In this document: positions 7,246 to 14,270 of the stretch, one piece after another | Numbering within the stretch: the stretch's first letter is position 1 | Layout: the number at the start of each line of letters is the position of its first letter | Assembly (NCBI RefSeq): GCF_044142105.1 | Contig: NZ_JBGTYM010000001.1 | Coordinates: 124,001 to 188,000, forward strand | Length of the DNA stretch: 64,000 bases | Direction: 5' to 3' | DNA from: Pseudogemmobacter sp044142105 | GTDB lineage: Bacteria; Pseudomonadota; Alphaproteobacteria; Rhodobacterales; Rhodobacteraceae | The notes under the pieces: model-generated | Databases searched by the model: none | The model's input: only the letters and a program-made list of their open reading frames with translations | What the model was told of the DNA's origin: nothing | Position numbers and translations under genes: made by a program

Positions 7246-9117
7246 CTAGACCGCCTTCTTGAGCCCCATCATGCGGGCCCGCGCGCGCGGATCCTTGTCG
7301 AAGAGGCCGGCCAGCTGTTCAGTCATCGCGCCGGCCAGCTGTTCGACATCGGTGATGGTCACGGCGCGCTGATAATACCGGGTCACATCATGGCCGATGC
7401 CGATGGCGATCAGTTCAACCGCCTTGCGGCGCTCGACGAGCGAGATCACGTCGCGCAGGTGTTTCTCCAGGAAATTCGCCGGATTGACCGAGAGGGTCGA
7501 ATCATCGACCGGCGCACCATCCGAGATCACCATCAGGATCTTGCGCGCCTCGGGCCGGGCCAGCATGCGGCGATGCGCCCATTCCAGCGCCTCGCCGTCG
7601 ATGTTTTCCTTGAGCAGACCCTCTTTCATCATCAACCCGAGATTGGGCCGCACCCGGCGCCAGGGCGCGTCGGCGGATTTGTAGATGATGTGACGCAAAT
7701 CGTTAAGCCGCCCAGGCTGCTGCGGACGGCCCTGGGCCAGCCAGCGTTCGCGGGCCTGGCCGCCTTTCCAGGCGCGGGTGGTGAAGCCCAGGATTTCCAC
7801 CTTGACCGAGCAGCGTTCCAGCGTGCGGGCCAGCACATCGGCGCAGATCGCGGCGATGGAAATCGGGCGGCCGCGCATCGAGCCGGAATTGTCGAGGAGA
7901 AGCGTCACCACCGTGTCGCGGAACTCGGTGTCCTTTTCCCATTTGAAGGATAGGGGCGTTGTCGGGTTGGCGACGACGCGGGCCAGCCGCCCGGCATCAA
8001 GAATGCCTTCCTCGAGATCGAACAGCCAAGAGCGGTTCTGCTGGGCCTGCAAGCGGCGCTGCAGCTTGTTCGCCAGCCGCCCGACCGCGCCCTTCAGTGG
8101 TTCAAGCTGCTGATCCAGATAGGCGCGCAGACGTTCCAGCTCGGCCGGTTCGGCAAGGTCTTCGGCCTTGATTTCCTCATCGAAATCCGTGGTGTAGACG
8201 GTATAGTTCGGGTCGGCATCGGAATGGGGCGCGGGTGGCGGCGGCTCGAGCGGGGCCTCGCCTTCGGGCAGTTCCGCCTCGTCGCCCTGTTCCATTTCGG
8301 CCTGGTCTTCCATCGAGACCTCGGCCTGGGACTGGTCGTCCTGATCTTCCTGGCTGCGTTCGGGCGAGGCTTCCGACTCGTCGCTGTCATCCTCGTCCTG
8401 GCCGGTCGAATCCGGGTTGTCCTGGTCTTCTTCGGCCTCGTCGCCCAGCTCGTCCTCGTCGGGGCGGTCGGGGTCGTCACCCAGCTGGTCGCCATAGCCC
8501 AGATCGGAAATGACCTTGCGAGCAAGGCGGGCGAAGGCGGCCTGGTCGGAGAGCGCGTCGCCGACGCCTTCCAGCGTGCCTGCGGCCTGTTCCTCGATGA
8601 AGCCGCGCCAGAGATTCATCACATGCTGCGCGCCCTTGGGCAGGTCGCGGCCGGTGGCGAGGTGGCGCACCAGATAGCCCGCCGCGACGGGCAGCGGGGC
8701 ATCCTGGCTGTTGGTGATCTGGGCATAGCCCTTGCGCTCGGCCTCATGGCCGATCTTGGCGTCGATATTGCCGGCGGTGCCGGGCATGTCGCGGGCGCCC
8801 ATCGCCTCGCAGCGGGCGGTTTCCATCGCCTCGTAAATGTCGCGGGCCAGCTGACCCACGGGCGCGTAGCGGGCGGAAACGCCGTCGTCGTGATATTTGC
8901 GGCGCAGGGCGAAAGCATCGGCAGTGCCGCGGGCCAGCAGCACCTCATCCCGCGTCATGCGGCGGCTAACCTGCGGAAGACGCACGCCTTCCTTGTTCAT
9001 GCCTGGCGGATCGACCGAATAGGAGACGGTCATCTCCGGGTCGTCCGCCATGGTGCGGGTCGCCTCGGCGAGGGCCTTCTTGAACGGGTCGGCGGGGTTG
9101 TCTGCGGGCTTCGTCAT
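7246..9117 (-). CDS. cobT: Aerobic cobaltochelatase subunit CobT
   Basis: Subunit of the ATP-dependent CobNST complex that inserts cobalt into hydrogenobyrinic acid a,c-diamide in aerobic B12 synthesis. The 623-residue protein has the family layout: an N-terminal domain (MTKPADNPADPFKKALAEA...), a long, very acidic middle segment rich in D and E, and a C-terminal von Willebrand A domain with the MIDAS motif DNSGSMRG and later SDGAPVDD. The start ATG 9115-9117 gives the usual CobT N-terminus; longer in-frame forms add an unrelated arginine-rich tail. cobS lies 2 kb away, separated by three unrelated genes. The divergent gene upstream encodes a flavin reductase. Confidence 0.95.
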   Translation of the reverse strand: MTKPADNPADPFKKALAEATRTMADDPEMTVSYSVDPPGMNKEGVRLPQVSRRMTRDEVLLARGTADAFALRRKYHDDGVSARYAPVGQLARDIYEAMETARCEAMGARDMPGTAGNIDAKIGHEAERKGYAQITNSQDAPLPVAAGYLVRHLATGRDLPKGAQHVMNLWRGFIEEQAAGTLEGVGDALSDQAAFARLARKVISDLGYGDQLGDDPDRPDEDELGDEAEEDQDNPDSTGQDEDDSDESEASPERSQEDQDDQSQAEVSMEDQAEMEQGDEAELPEGEAPLEPPPPAPHSDADPNYTVYTTDFDEEIKAEDLAEPAELERLRAYLDQQLEPLKGAVGRLANKLQRRLQAQQNRSWLFDLEEGILDAGRLARVVANPTTPLSFKWEKDTEFRDTVVTLLLDNSGSMRGRPISIAAICADVLARTLERCSVKVEILGFTTRAWKGGQARERWLAQGRPQQPGRLNDLRHIIYKSADAPWRRVRPNLGLMMKEGLLKENIDGEALEWAHRRMLARPEARKILMVISDGAPVDDSTLSVNPANFLEKHLRDVISLVERRKAVELIAIGIGHDVTRYYQRAVTITDVEQLAGAMTEQLAGLFDKDPRARARMMGLKKAV

Positions 9118-9303
9118 AGCGGCGACTTTCGCACCGGCGCAGGGCTGCCGCAAGGGTGGTTCGCGTGCGGGGCAAAGGGCTTTTGCGGTGCGGCGCCGCA
9201 CAGAAGCGATGCGGGGCTGCGGAATTGCGCGCAAGGCACGGGATGGTCATGTTTCCCGCATCGAATTCAAACGGCACCAAGCGCCAGATCAAGGACTTAC
9301 GCC

Positions 9304-9891
9304 ATGACCAAACCGAAAATCGCCATCATCGTCTCTTCGACCCGCCCGACCCGTTTCGCCGATATCCCGACCGCCTGGATCAAGGCCCAGGCCGAGGCGC
9401 GTGGCGACATGGACGTGGAGGTGCTGGACCTGCGCGACTATCCGATGCCCTTCTTTGACGAGGTCGCCTCGAATGCCTGGGCACCTTCGAAAAACGAGGT
9501 CGCGATCAAGTGGCAGAAGAAGCTGGCCGAATTCGACGGCTATATCTTCGTGGTCGCGGAATACAACCGGTCGATCACCGGGGCGCTGAAGAACGCGCTG
9601 GATCAGGCCTATGTCGAATGGAATCACAAGGTTGCGGGTTTCGTGGGCTATGGGGCCATGGGCGGCGCCCGCGCGATCGAGCAGCTGCGCCTGATGGCGG
9701 TCGAGCTGCAGATGGTGCCGACGCGCAGCGCGGTGCATATCGCCGGCGGCGACTTCTTCAAGGTCCATCCGGGCTTCGGCGGATCGGGCAATCTGGCCGA
9801 CATCGAAGCCTCGATCGGCGCTTCGGCCAAGGCCATGCTGGATGACGTGATGTGGTGGGCGAAAGCGACGATCCCGGCCCGCAAGGCCTGA
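9304..9891 (+). CDS. NAD(P)H-dependent FMN reductase family protein
   Basis: A 195-residue flavodoxin-like protein of the NADPH-dependent FMN reductase family. IIVSSTRPTRFADIPTAWI is the FMN phosphate-binding loop, YIFVVAEYNRSITGALKNALD is the second family block (usually PEYN.S.P..LKNAID), and the GYGAMGGARAIEQLR region binds the isoalloxazine. The partner that would use the reduced flavin is not evident. The 186-bp spacer to cobT is divergent and should hold both promoters. An intrinsic terminator follows directly. Confidence 0.9.
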   Translation: MTKPKIAIIVSSTRPTRFADIPTAWIKAQAEARGDMDVEVLDLRDYPMPFFDEVASNAWAPSKNEVAIKWQKKLAEFDGYIFVVAEYNRSITGALKNALDQAYVEWNHKVAGFVGYGAMGGARAIEQLRLMAVELQMVPTRSAVHIAGGDFFKVHPGFGGSGNLADIEASIGASAKAMLDDVMWWAKATIPARKA

Positions 9892-9914
9892 GACCGGTCT
9901 GTTCGGAACGATGC

Positions 9915-9944
9915 AACGGGCGGGGGTGACCCCGCCCGTTTTCC
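9915..9944 (+). terminator. Intrinsic terminator of the FMN reductase gene
   Basis: A perfect 11-bp stem, AACGGGCGGGG with CCCCGCCCGTT (9915-9925 and 9930-9940), with loop GTGA and a T-rich tail TTCC, 24 bases after the stop codon. Confidence 0.85.
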
Positions 9945-10100
9945 TTTGCGCAAGTGACTGGAAACGATGGATTAAGTCTGGCGGAATCGGGCTCTTGGCC
10001 TGTCTTGCAAAGGTCTTCCGATTGTCTTCCCAACGTCTTCCCTGCCGGGGGCGACCGGGGCGTTAACCATGGCGCGCGAATCGGGTGCCGCGGGCGGGGG

Positions 10101-10820
10101 TCAGGCCGCGGCAGTGGCAAGATCGACCTTGCCGCTGGCAAGATCGGCCAGCAGCGCGACATGGACATCCAGCGCATCGATCACCGGGAAGCCCGGGTCA
10201 TGGCCGTCGAAGGCGAGGTTCAGATCGGTGCCAGCCAGCACGATGGCCTGTGCGCCGCGCTCCATCATCCGGCGCCCGGCGTCGAACATCAGCGCGCGCG
10301 CGTCCGGTGGGCAGGTGCCGACCACGGCCATGTCCTGATAGGACTGGCCGACCTGCTGAAAGTCCGCGTCAGGGGCGATCACGGTTGTACGGCTCATCTG
10401 GCCGAAAAGCCGCGTGCGCATGGCGACCCAGGTGCCCAGTATCCCGACGCAACCCAGGCCCAGCCGTGCCAGATGAGTGTCGAGAGGGGTGATCGCGCTG
10501 ACCATGGGCAGGCTGGACAGCGCGCGCGTTTCAGCAAAACAGAAATGCGCGCCGATCGAGGTGAGCACGGCGCAATCGGCGCCCGCCGCCCCGAGCCGGT
10601 CGATCAGCGGAGCGAAAAGCCTGGCCTGCGCGTCGCGACCATCGCAATTGGCATGGACGATCAGCGACTGGATATCGGCCTGCACGATGGTCAGGTCCAG
10701 AGGCAGGCCGCGCCGCGCCATCTCGGCGCAGAGTCTTTGGTAATAGACCACCGTTGCCGCTGCGCCGATGCCGCCGATCAGGCCCAGGTGAAGGCCGGTG
10801 CCAGTCATGAGACTACTCAT
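10101..10820 (-). CDS. Aspartate/glutamate racemase superfamily protein lacking the catalytic cysteines
   Basis: The 239-residue protein has the Asp/Glu racemase fold signature: LGLIGGIGAAATVVYYQRLC at the N-terminus, LPMVSAITPL, GVGILGT-like CVGILGTWVAM, and a C-terminal AIVLAGTDLNLAF. In characterised racemases one catalytic Cys sits in a CNT.H block and the other in LGCTE. Here these positions read LTSIGAHFC and LAGTD, so both appear to be replaced (Ser and Gly), and a classical two-cysteine mechanism is unlikely. The start is ATG 10818-10820, overlapping the end of the upstream gene; an ATG at 10808 is also possible. What it acts on cannot be told from the sequence. Confidence 0.8.
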   Translation of the reverse strand: MSSLMTGTGLHLGLIGGIGAAATVVYYQRLCAEMARRGLPLDLTIVQADIQSLIVHANCDGRDAQARLFAPLIDRLGAAGADCAVLTSIGAHFCFAETRALSSLPMVSAITPLDTHLARLGLGCVGILGTWVAMRTRLFGQMSRTTVIAPDADFQQVGQSYQDMAVVGTCPPDARALMFDAGRRMMERGAQAIVLAGTDLNLAFDGHDPGFPVIDALDVHVALLADLASGKVDLATAAA

Positions 10821-11244
10821 GAGAAGAAATGTTCAAACAGGCCGAACAGACTTCGTCTTCAATGCAGACGGAAAGCCGCTGGTTTCCGTTAGTCTCATCC
10901 GCAAGTTCTGCCAAGCGGTCCAGGGCCATGGACCGGCGTTCGAAGTCCAGATCGGCGGGATAGGAGCATATGGCAAGCCCCAGGGCCAACCCGTAACCGT
11001 CTCCGGGGCACCCGGAAACTTCTAGTGGAGCGATCCCTTCGGCCAGGCTAAGCAGCCTCTCGGAATGGTTCATCAGATAGGTGATGTGCCCGGCGTCGAT
11101 GTATCCCAAGGTCCGGTTGTATTCGGCGCGGGCGTAGAATTCGGCCGAACACCGCAAGAGTGTATCGACATCTTCGTCTGCGCCGGCGGGAAGCGAGCAC
11201 AGGACCAGCAGGGAAGCGACAGCGGCGCCCCCCCGCTGTTGCAT
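10813..11244 (-). CDS. Exported cysteine-rich protein of unknown function
   Basis: 143 residues. MQQRGGAAVASLLVLCSLPAGADEDVD is a clear signal peptide with a probable cut after PAGA, so the protein should be periplasmic. The mature part has seven cysteines, including a CIEDEVCSAC cluster near the end, suggesting disulfide bonds. I do not recognise the family. The start ATG overlaps the cobS stop (TGATG), and the end overlaps the racemase start, so it is translated in line with both. Its base composition is visibly lower in GC than its neighbours, which may mean recent arrival between two older genes. Confidence 0.65.
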   Translation of the reverse strand: MQQRGGAAVASLLVLCSLPAGADEDVDTLLRCSAEFYARAEYNRTLGYIDAGHITYLMNHSERLLSLAEGIAPLEVSGCPGDGYGLALGLAICSYPADLDFERRSMALDRLAELADETNGNQRLSVCIEDEVCSACLNISSHE

Positions 11245-12218
11245 CACTTCATCGCCTGGCTGACCGCCGATTCCGGCAGTTCTTCGTTGAAGCAGCGCTG
11301 GTAGAATTCGGCGACGGTCTGGCGCTCCAGCTCGTCGCACTTGTTCAGGAACGAGAGGCGGAAGGCATAGCCGACATTGCGGAAGATCTCGGCATTCTGC
11401 GCCCAGTTCAGCACCGTGCGCGGCGACATGACGGTGGACAGATCGCCATTCATGAAGGCGGTCCGGGTCAGGTCGGCCACGGTGACCATCTGCGAAATGG
11501 TCTTGCGGCCCTTCTCGGTGTTGTAATGCGCGTTCTTGGCCAGGACGATGGCGGTTTCCGCGTCATGCGACAGGTAGTTCAGCGTCGCGACAAGGCTCCA
11601 GCGGTCCATCTGCGCCTGGTTGATCTGCTGGACGCCGTGATAGAGGCCGGTCGTGTCGCCCAAGCCCACGGTGTTCGCGGTGGCGAAGAGGCGGAAGGAC
11701 GGGTGGGGGGTGATGATCTCGTTCTGGTCGAGAAGCGTCAGCTTGCCGTCATGCTCCAGCACGCGCTGGATGACGAACATCACATCGGCGCGGCCGGCAT
11801 CATATTCGTCGAAGACGATGGCGACGGGGTTGCGCAAGGCCCAGGGCAGGATGCCCTCATGGAACTTGGTGACCTGCTTGCCGTCTTCCAGCTTGATCGC
11901 ATCCTTGCCGATCAGGTCGATCCGGCTGATATGACTGTCGAGGTTCACCCGCACGCAGGGCCAGTTCAGCCGCGCCGCGACCTGTTCGATATGGGTCGAT
12001 TTGCCGGTGCCGTGATAGCCCTGGATCATCACCCGGCGGTTGTAGGCAAAGCCTGCGAGGATGGCGAGCGTGGTGTCGGGGTCGAATTTGTAGGTGCTGT
12101 CGATCTCGGGCACGCGATCGGTGCGGGTCTCGAAGGCCTTAACCTTCATTTCGGTGTCGATGCCGAAGACATCACGGACCGAGATTTCTTCGGTGGGCTT
12201 CATGGGGGTGTCCAGCAT
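11244..12218 (-). CDS. cobS: Aerobic cobaltochelatase subunit CobS
   Basis: AAA+ ATPase subunit of the CobNST cobaltochelatase. The Walker A motif is GYHGTGKST (residues 67-75) and Walker B is AIVFDEYD; FATANTVGLGDTTGLYHG is the sensor region typical of CobS and MoxR-like ATPases. The N-terminus KPTEEISVRDVFGID is characteristic. The start ATG 12216-12218 gives 324 residues; ATG 12203 (MKPTEE) is an alternative, and neither has a strong ribosome site. The stop overlaps the next start by one base. It is divergent from msrB. Confidence 0.95.
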   Translation of the reverse strand: MLDTPMKPTEEISVRDVFGIDTEMKVKAFETRTDRVPEIDSTYKFDPDTTLAILAGFAYNRRVMIQGYHGTGKSTHIEQVAARLNWPCVRVNLDSHISRIDLIGKDAIKLEDGKQVTKFHEGILPWALRNPVAIVFDEYDAGRADVMFVIQRVLEHDGKLTLLDQNEIITPHPSFRLFATANTVGLGDTTGLYHGVQQINQAQMDRWSLVATLNYLSHDAETAIVLAKNAHYNTEKGRKTISQMVTVADLTRTAFMNGDLSTVMSPRTVLNWAQNAEIFRNVGYAFRLSFLNKCDELERQTVAEFYQRCFNEELPESAVSQAMK

Positions 12219-12378
12219 CGTCAGGTCCAGCTTTCGGCAGCATTTTCGGATGAAAAAGGTTGTGGAACATATCGCGGGGGGGTGCAAGGGGCGGGGCTGC
12301 GGTGGCGCCGGGGGTGAAACAAATTCCTCTCGGGATACGTATCAAGGGATATCTGCCGCGACCGACCCGGAGGAGAAG

Positions 12379-12840
12379 ATGAACCGCCGCCTGTTCCTGA
12401 ACCTGAGTGCCGCCGCCGCGGCCCTTGGCCTGTGCCCCGCGCAGGCCGAGACATTCGAAGTCACGCTGAGCGAGGCCGAATGGCGCAAGAAGCTGACCGA
12501 GATGCAGTTCTATGTGCTGCGCGAGGAAGGCACCGAACGGGCGGGGACCAGCCCGCTGAACCACGAGACGCGCAAAGGGACGTTCTTCTGCGCAGGCTGC
12601 GATCTGGCGGCGTTTTCGTCCGAGACCAAGTATGACTCGGGCACAGGATGGCCGTCCTTCTGGCAACCCCTGCCGGATGCGGTGCGGATGAAGGCCGATC
12701 CGGGCCTGTTCGGCAGCCGGACCGAGGTGCATTGCCGCCGCTGCGGCGGGCATTTCGGCCATGTCTTCGATGACGGGCCGCAGCCGACCGGCAAGCGGTA
12801 CTGCATGAACGGGGCGGCGCTGGTGTTTCGCGCGACCTAG
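12379..12840 (+). CDS. msrB: Peptide methionine (R)-S-oxide reductase, exported form
   Basis: Reduces methionine-R-sulfoxide in proteins. All MsrB landmarks are present: zinc-binding CxxC pairs C71-C74 and C119-C122, WPSFWQP, CRRCGGHFGHVFDDGP and the catalytic Cys142 in RYCMNGAALVF. The N-terminus MNRRLFLNLSAAAAALGLCPAQA is a signal peptide with a twin-arginine-like RRLFL motif, so this copy is probably folded in the cytosol and exported by Tat to repair periplasmic proteins. The start ATG has GGAGG six bases upstream. It stands alone, divergent from cobS and convergent with the J-domain gene. Confidence 0.95.
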   Translation: MNRRLFLNLSAAAAALGLCPAQAETFEVTLSEAEWRKKLTEMQFYVLREEGTERAGTSPLNHETRKGTFFCAGCDLAAFSSETKYDSGTGWPSFWQPLPDAVRMKADPGLFGSRTEVHCRRCGGHFGHVFDDGPQPTGKRYCMNGAALVFRAT

Positions 12841-12841
12841 G

Positions 12842-13480
12842 TCAGTCGCGGAAGTAGCGGCTGTCCTTCAGCTGGTCCCAGGCCCAGACCACCTCTTGCA
12901 GCTGCTCTTCCTGGCTGCGGTCACCGCCGTTCATGTCGGGGTGGAGGACCTTGATCAGCGCCTTGTATTGCTTGCGGATCTCGGTTTTCGACATGGTGTC
13001 GCGGGCGTCGAGAATCTCGATTGCGCGGCGTTCAGTGGGCGGCAGCTTGCGGGTGGCGCCGGACAGGGGCTGAGCGCCGGGGTTGCGCGTCGCCTTCTCG
13101 CCCAGGATCTCCATCGGGTCGTTCACGCCCATCCGCGCCCATGCATTGCCGTCATCCTTGCGCGAGAAGGGCTTGGTCTCGCGGCCCCAGACCCGGTCCT
13201 TTTCCAGAAACTTGGCGAAGTCGTCATCCGAGGAGCCCTGGAAGTAGTTCCACTTCAGGTTGTATTCGCGGATGTGATCCTTGCAGAACCAGAAGAACTG
13301 GTCGAGCGCATCGGGCGATTTCGGCGCGCGGAACTCGCCCGGTTTCTGGCAGCCGACATAGTCGCAGGCCCGGCCCGTGGCATCGGCCGCCGCCGCCGCG
13401 CCGCCGCGCCGAGTGGCGGACTTGCGCTTCTTGTCGGCGCTGACGCGCAGGTCGAATTCGAAGGGAGACTTGCTGACCAT
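12842..13480 (-). CDS. J-domain (DnaJ-class) molecular chaperone
   Basis: A 212-residue protein with a C-terminal J domain: SKTEIRKQYKALIKVLHPDMNGGDRS contains the essential HPD, and VVWAWDQLKDSRYF ends the domain. The N-terminal part has CDYVGCQKPGEFRAP and WFCKDHIREYN, a possible metal-binding Cys/His arrangement seen in alphaproteobacterial homologues that lie near cobS and bolA. It likely stimulates an Hsp70 partner. The start ATG 13478-13480 gives the expected MVSKSPFEFDLRVS N-terminus. It is divergent from the BolA-like gene, the usual arrangement in this group. Confidence 0.9.
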   Translation of the reverse strand: MVSKSPFEFDLRVSADKKRKSATRRGGAAAAADATGRACDYVGCQKPGEFRAPKSPDALDQFFWFCKDHIREYNLKWNYFQGSSDDDFAKFLEKDRVWGRETKPFSRKDDGNAWARMGVNDPMEILGEKATRNPGAQPLSGATRKLPPTERRAIEILDARDTMSKTEIRKQYKALIKVLHPDMNGGDRSQEEQLQEVVWAWDQLKDSRYFRD

Positions 13481-13567
13481 GGAAACTGCGGGCCTTTCAA
13501 TGGCTTTCCGACTCGGGCGCCCAAGTTTAGGGGTTCTGGCAGCGGATTGAAGGGGCGGAGGAAAAAA

Positions 13568-13819
13568 ATGCACGTGAGAGACGAGATAGAGGCGCGGCTC
13601 AAGGCGGCATTCCGCCCGCAAGTGCTGGAAATCGTGAACGAAAGTCACAAACATGCCGGACATGCGGGGGATGACGGCACCGGCGAGAGCCATTTCGCGG
13701 TGAAGATCCGCGCGGCCGAGCTGGCGGCGCTGGGGCGGGTCGACCGGCATCGGGCCGTGACGCGCGCCCTGGGCGAACTGATGGGCCGCATCCATGCGCT
13801 GGCGCTGGACGCGGGCTAG
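13568..13819 (+). CDS. bolA: BolA family protein
   Basis: An 83-residue BolA-like protein. The family signature is in LEIVNESHKHAGH...GESHFAVKI, with the conserved His residues that help ligate a shared Fe-S cluster with a monothiol glutaredoxin, followed by RVDRHRAVTRALGELM. BolA proteins take part in iron-sulfur handling and in stress or cell-shape control. The start ATG has GGAGG (13557-13561) six bases upstream. It is divergent from the J-domain gene with an 87-base spacer. Confidence 0.93.
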   Translation: MHVRDEIEARLKAAFRPQVLEIVNESHKHAGHAGDDGTGESHFAVKIRAAELAALGRVDRHRAVTRALGELMGRIHALALDAG

Positions 13820-13944
13820 CGGATCGGCCCCGCTGTGCGCCGCCCGCGCTTTCTGCAAAGGGCGGGCCACAAGGGCCGGAACCATCCCGCCGCGCCGGGC
13901 GTTGGGTCTGTGTGATGCAAAGACGCAACCCGCGAGGTGACAGG

Positions 13945-14163
13945 ATGATTGCTCCGCTGAGAACGCTGCTGATCGCCCTCTGGGTGACGTGCGTGGCCGG
14001 GACCGCGGTCGTGGCTGGCCTGGTCCTGGGTTATTATTCATGGGCGACCTTTGCCGTCGCGGCCCTGGCCGGTGTGTTGATCGGCGTGCCTGCGGCGCTG
14101 GCCAATTGGGTGCATCTGCGCCCCAACCGCGCGGCCGCGCTGCGCTATCAGCTTCTGGGCTAA
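13945..14163 (+). CDS. Small two-helix membrane protein
   Basis: 72 residues: MIAPLRTLLIALWVTCVAGT... and ATFAVAALAGVLIGVPAALANW form two hydrophobic helices joined by a short turn, with a short basic tail. I do not recognise a named family; small proteins of this kind are common in Rhodobacteraceae. The start ATG at 13945 follows GAGGTGACAGG, a fair ribosome site. A strong stem-loop follows before the convergent malate synthase gene. Confidence 0.65.
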   Translation: MIAPLRTLLIALWVTCVAGTAVVAGLVLGYYSWATFAVAALAGVLIGVPAALANWVHLRPNRAAALRYQLLG

Positions 14164-14207
14164 GCCAGACGGTCTTCAAATCCGCGCGGCACAGGCCGCG
14201 GGGATGC

Positions 14208-14253
14208 CACCGGTCCCCGGGAAGCTGTTTCCCTGTTTCCCCGGGGGCCGGTG
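14208..14253. terminator. Bidirectional stem-loop between convergent genes
   Basis: Imperfect inverted repeat CACCGG-T-CCCCGGGAA (from 14208) with TTCCCCGGGG-G-CCGGTG (to 14253), between the small membrane protein and glcB, which face each other. No long T-run. Confidence 0.5.
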
Positions 14254-14270
14254 CCGCGCTGGCCCTCGGG

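Noticed and set aside
10060..10075. GTTAACCATGG, a possible CtrA half-site after the FMN reductase gene
   Set aside because: Only one half-site, in a spacer between convergent genes where no promoter is expected.
10813..11244. Type VI immunity protein (Rap1a/Tai type) for the small exported Cys-rich protein
   Set aside because: Only the signal peptide and size fit; no family motif and no effector gene nearby (the DUF2235 gene is 28 kb away).
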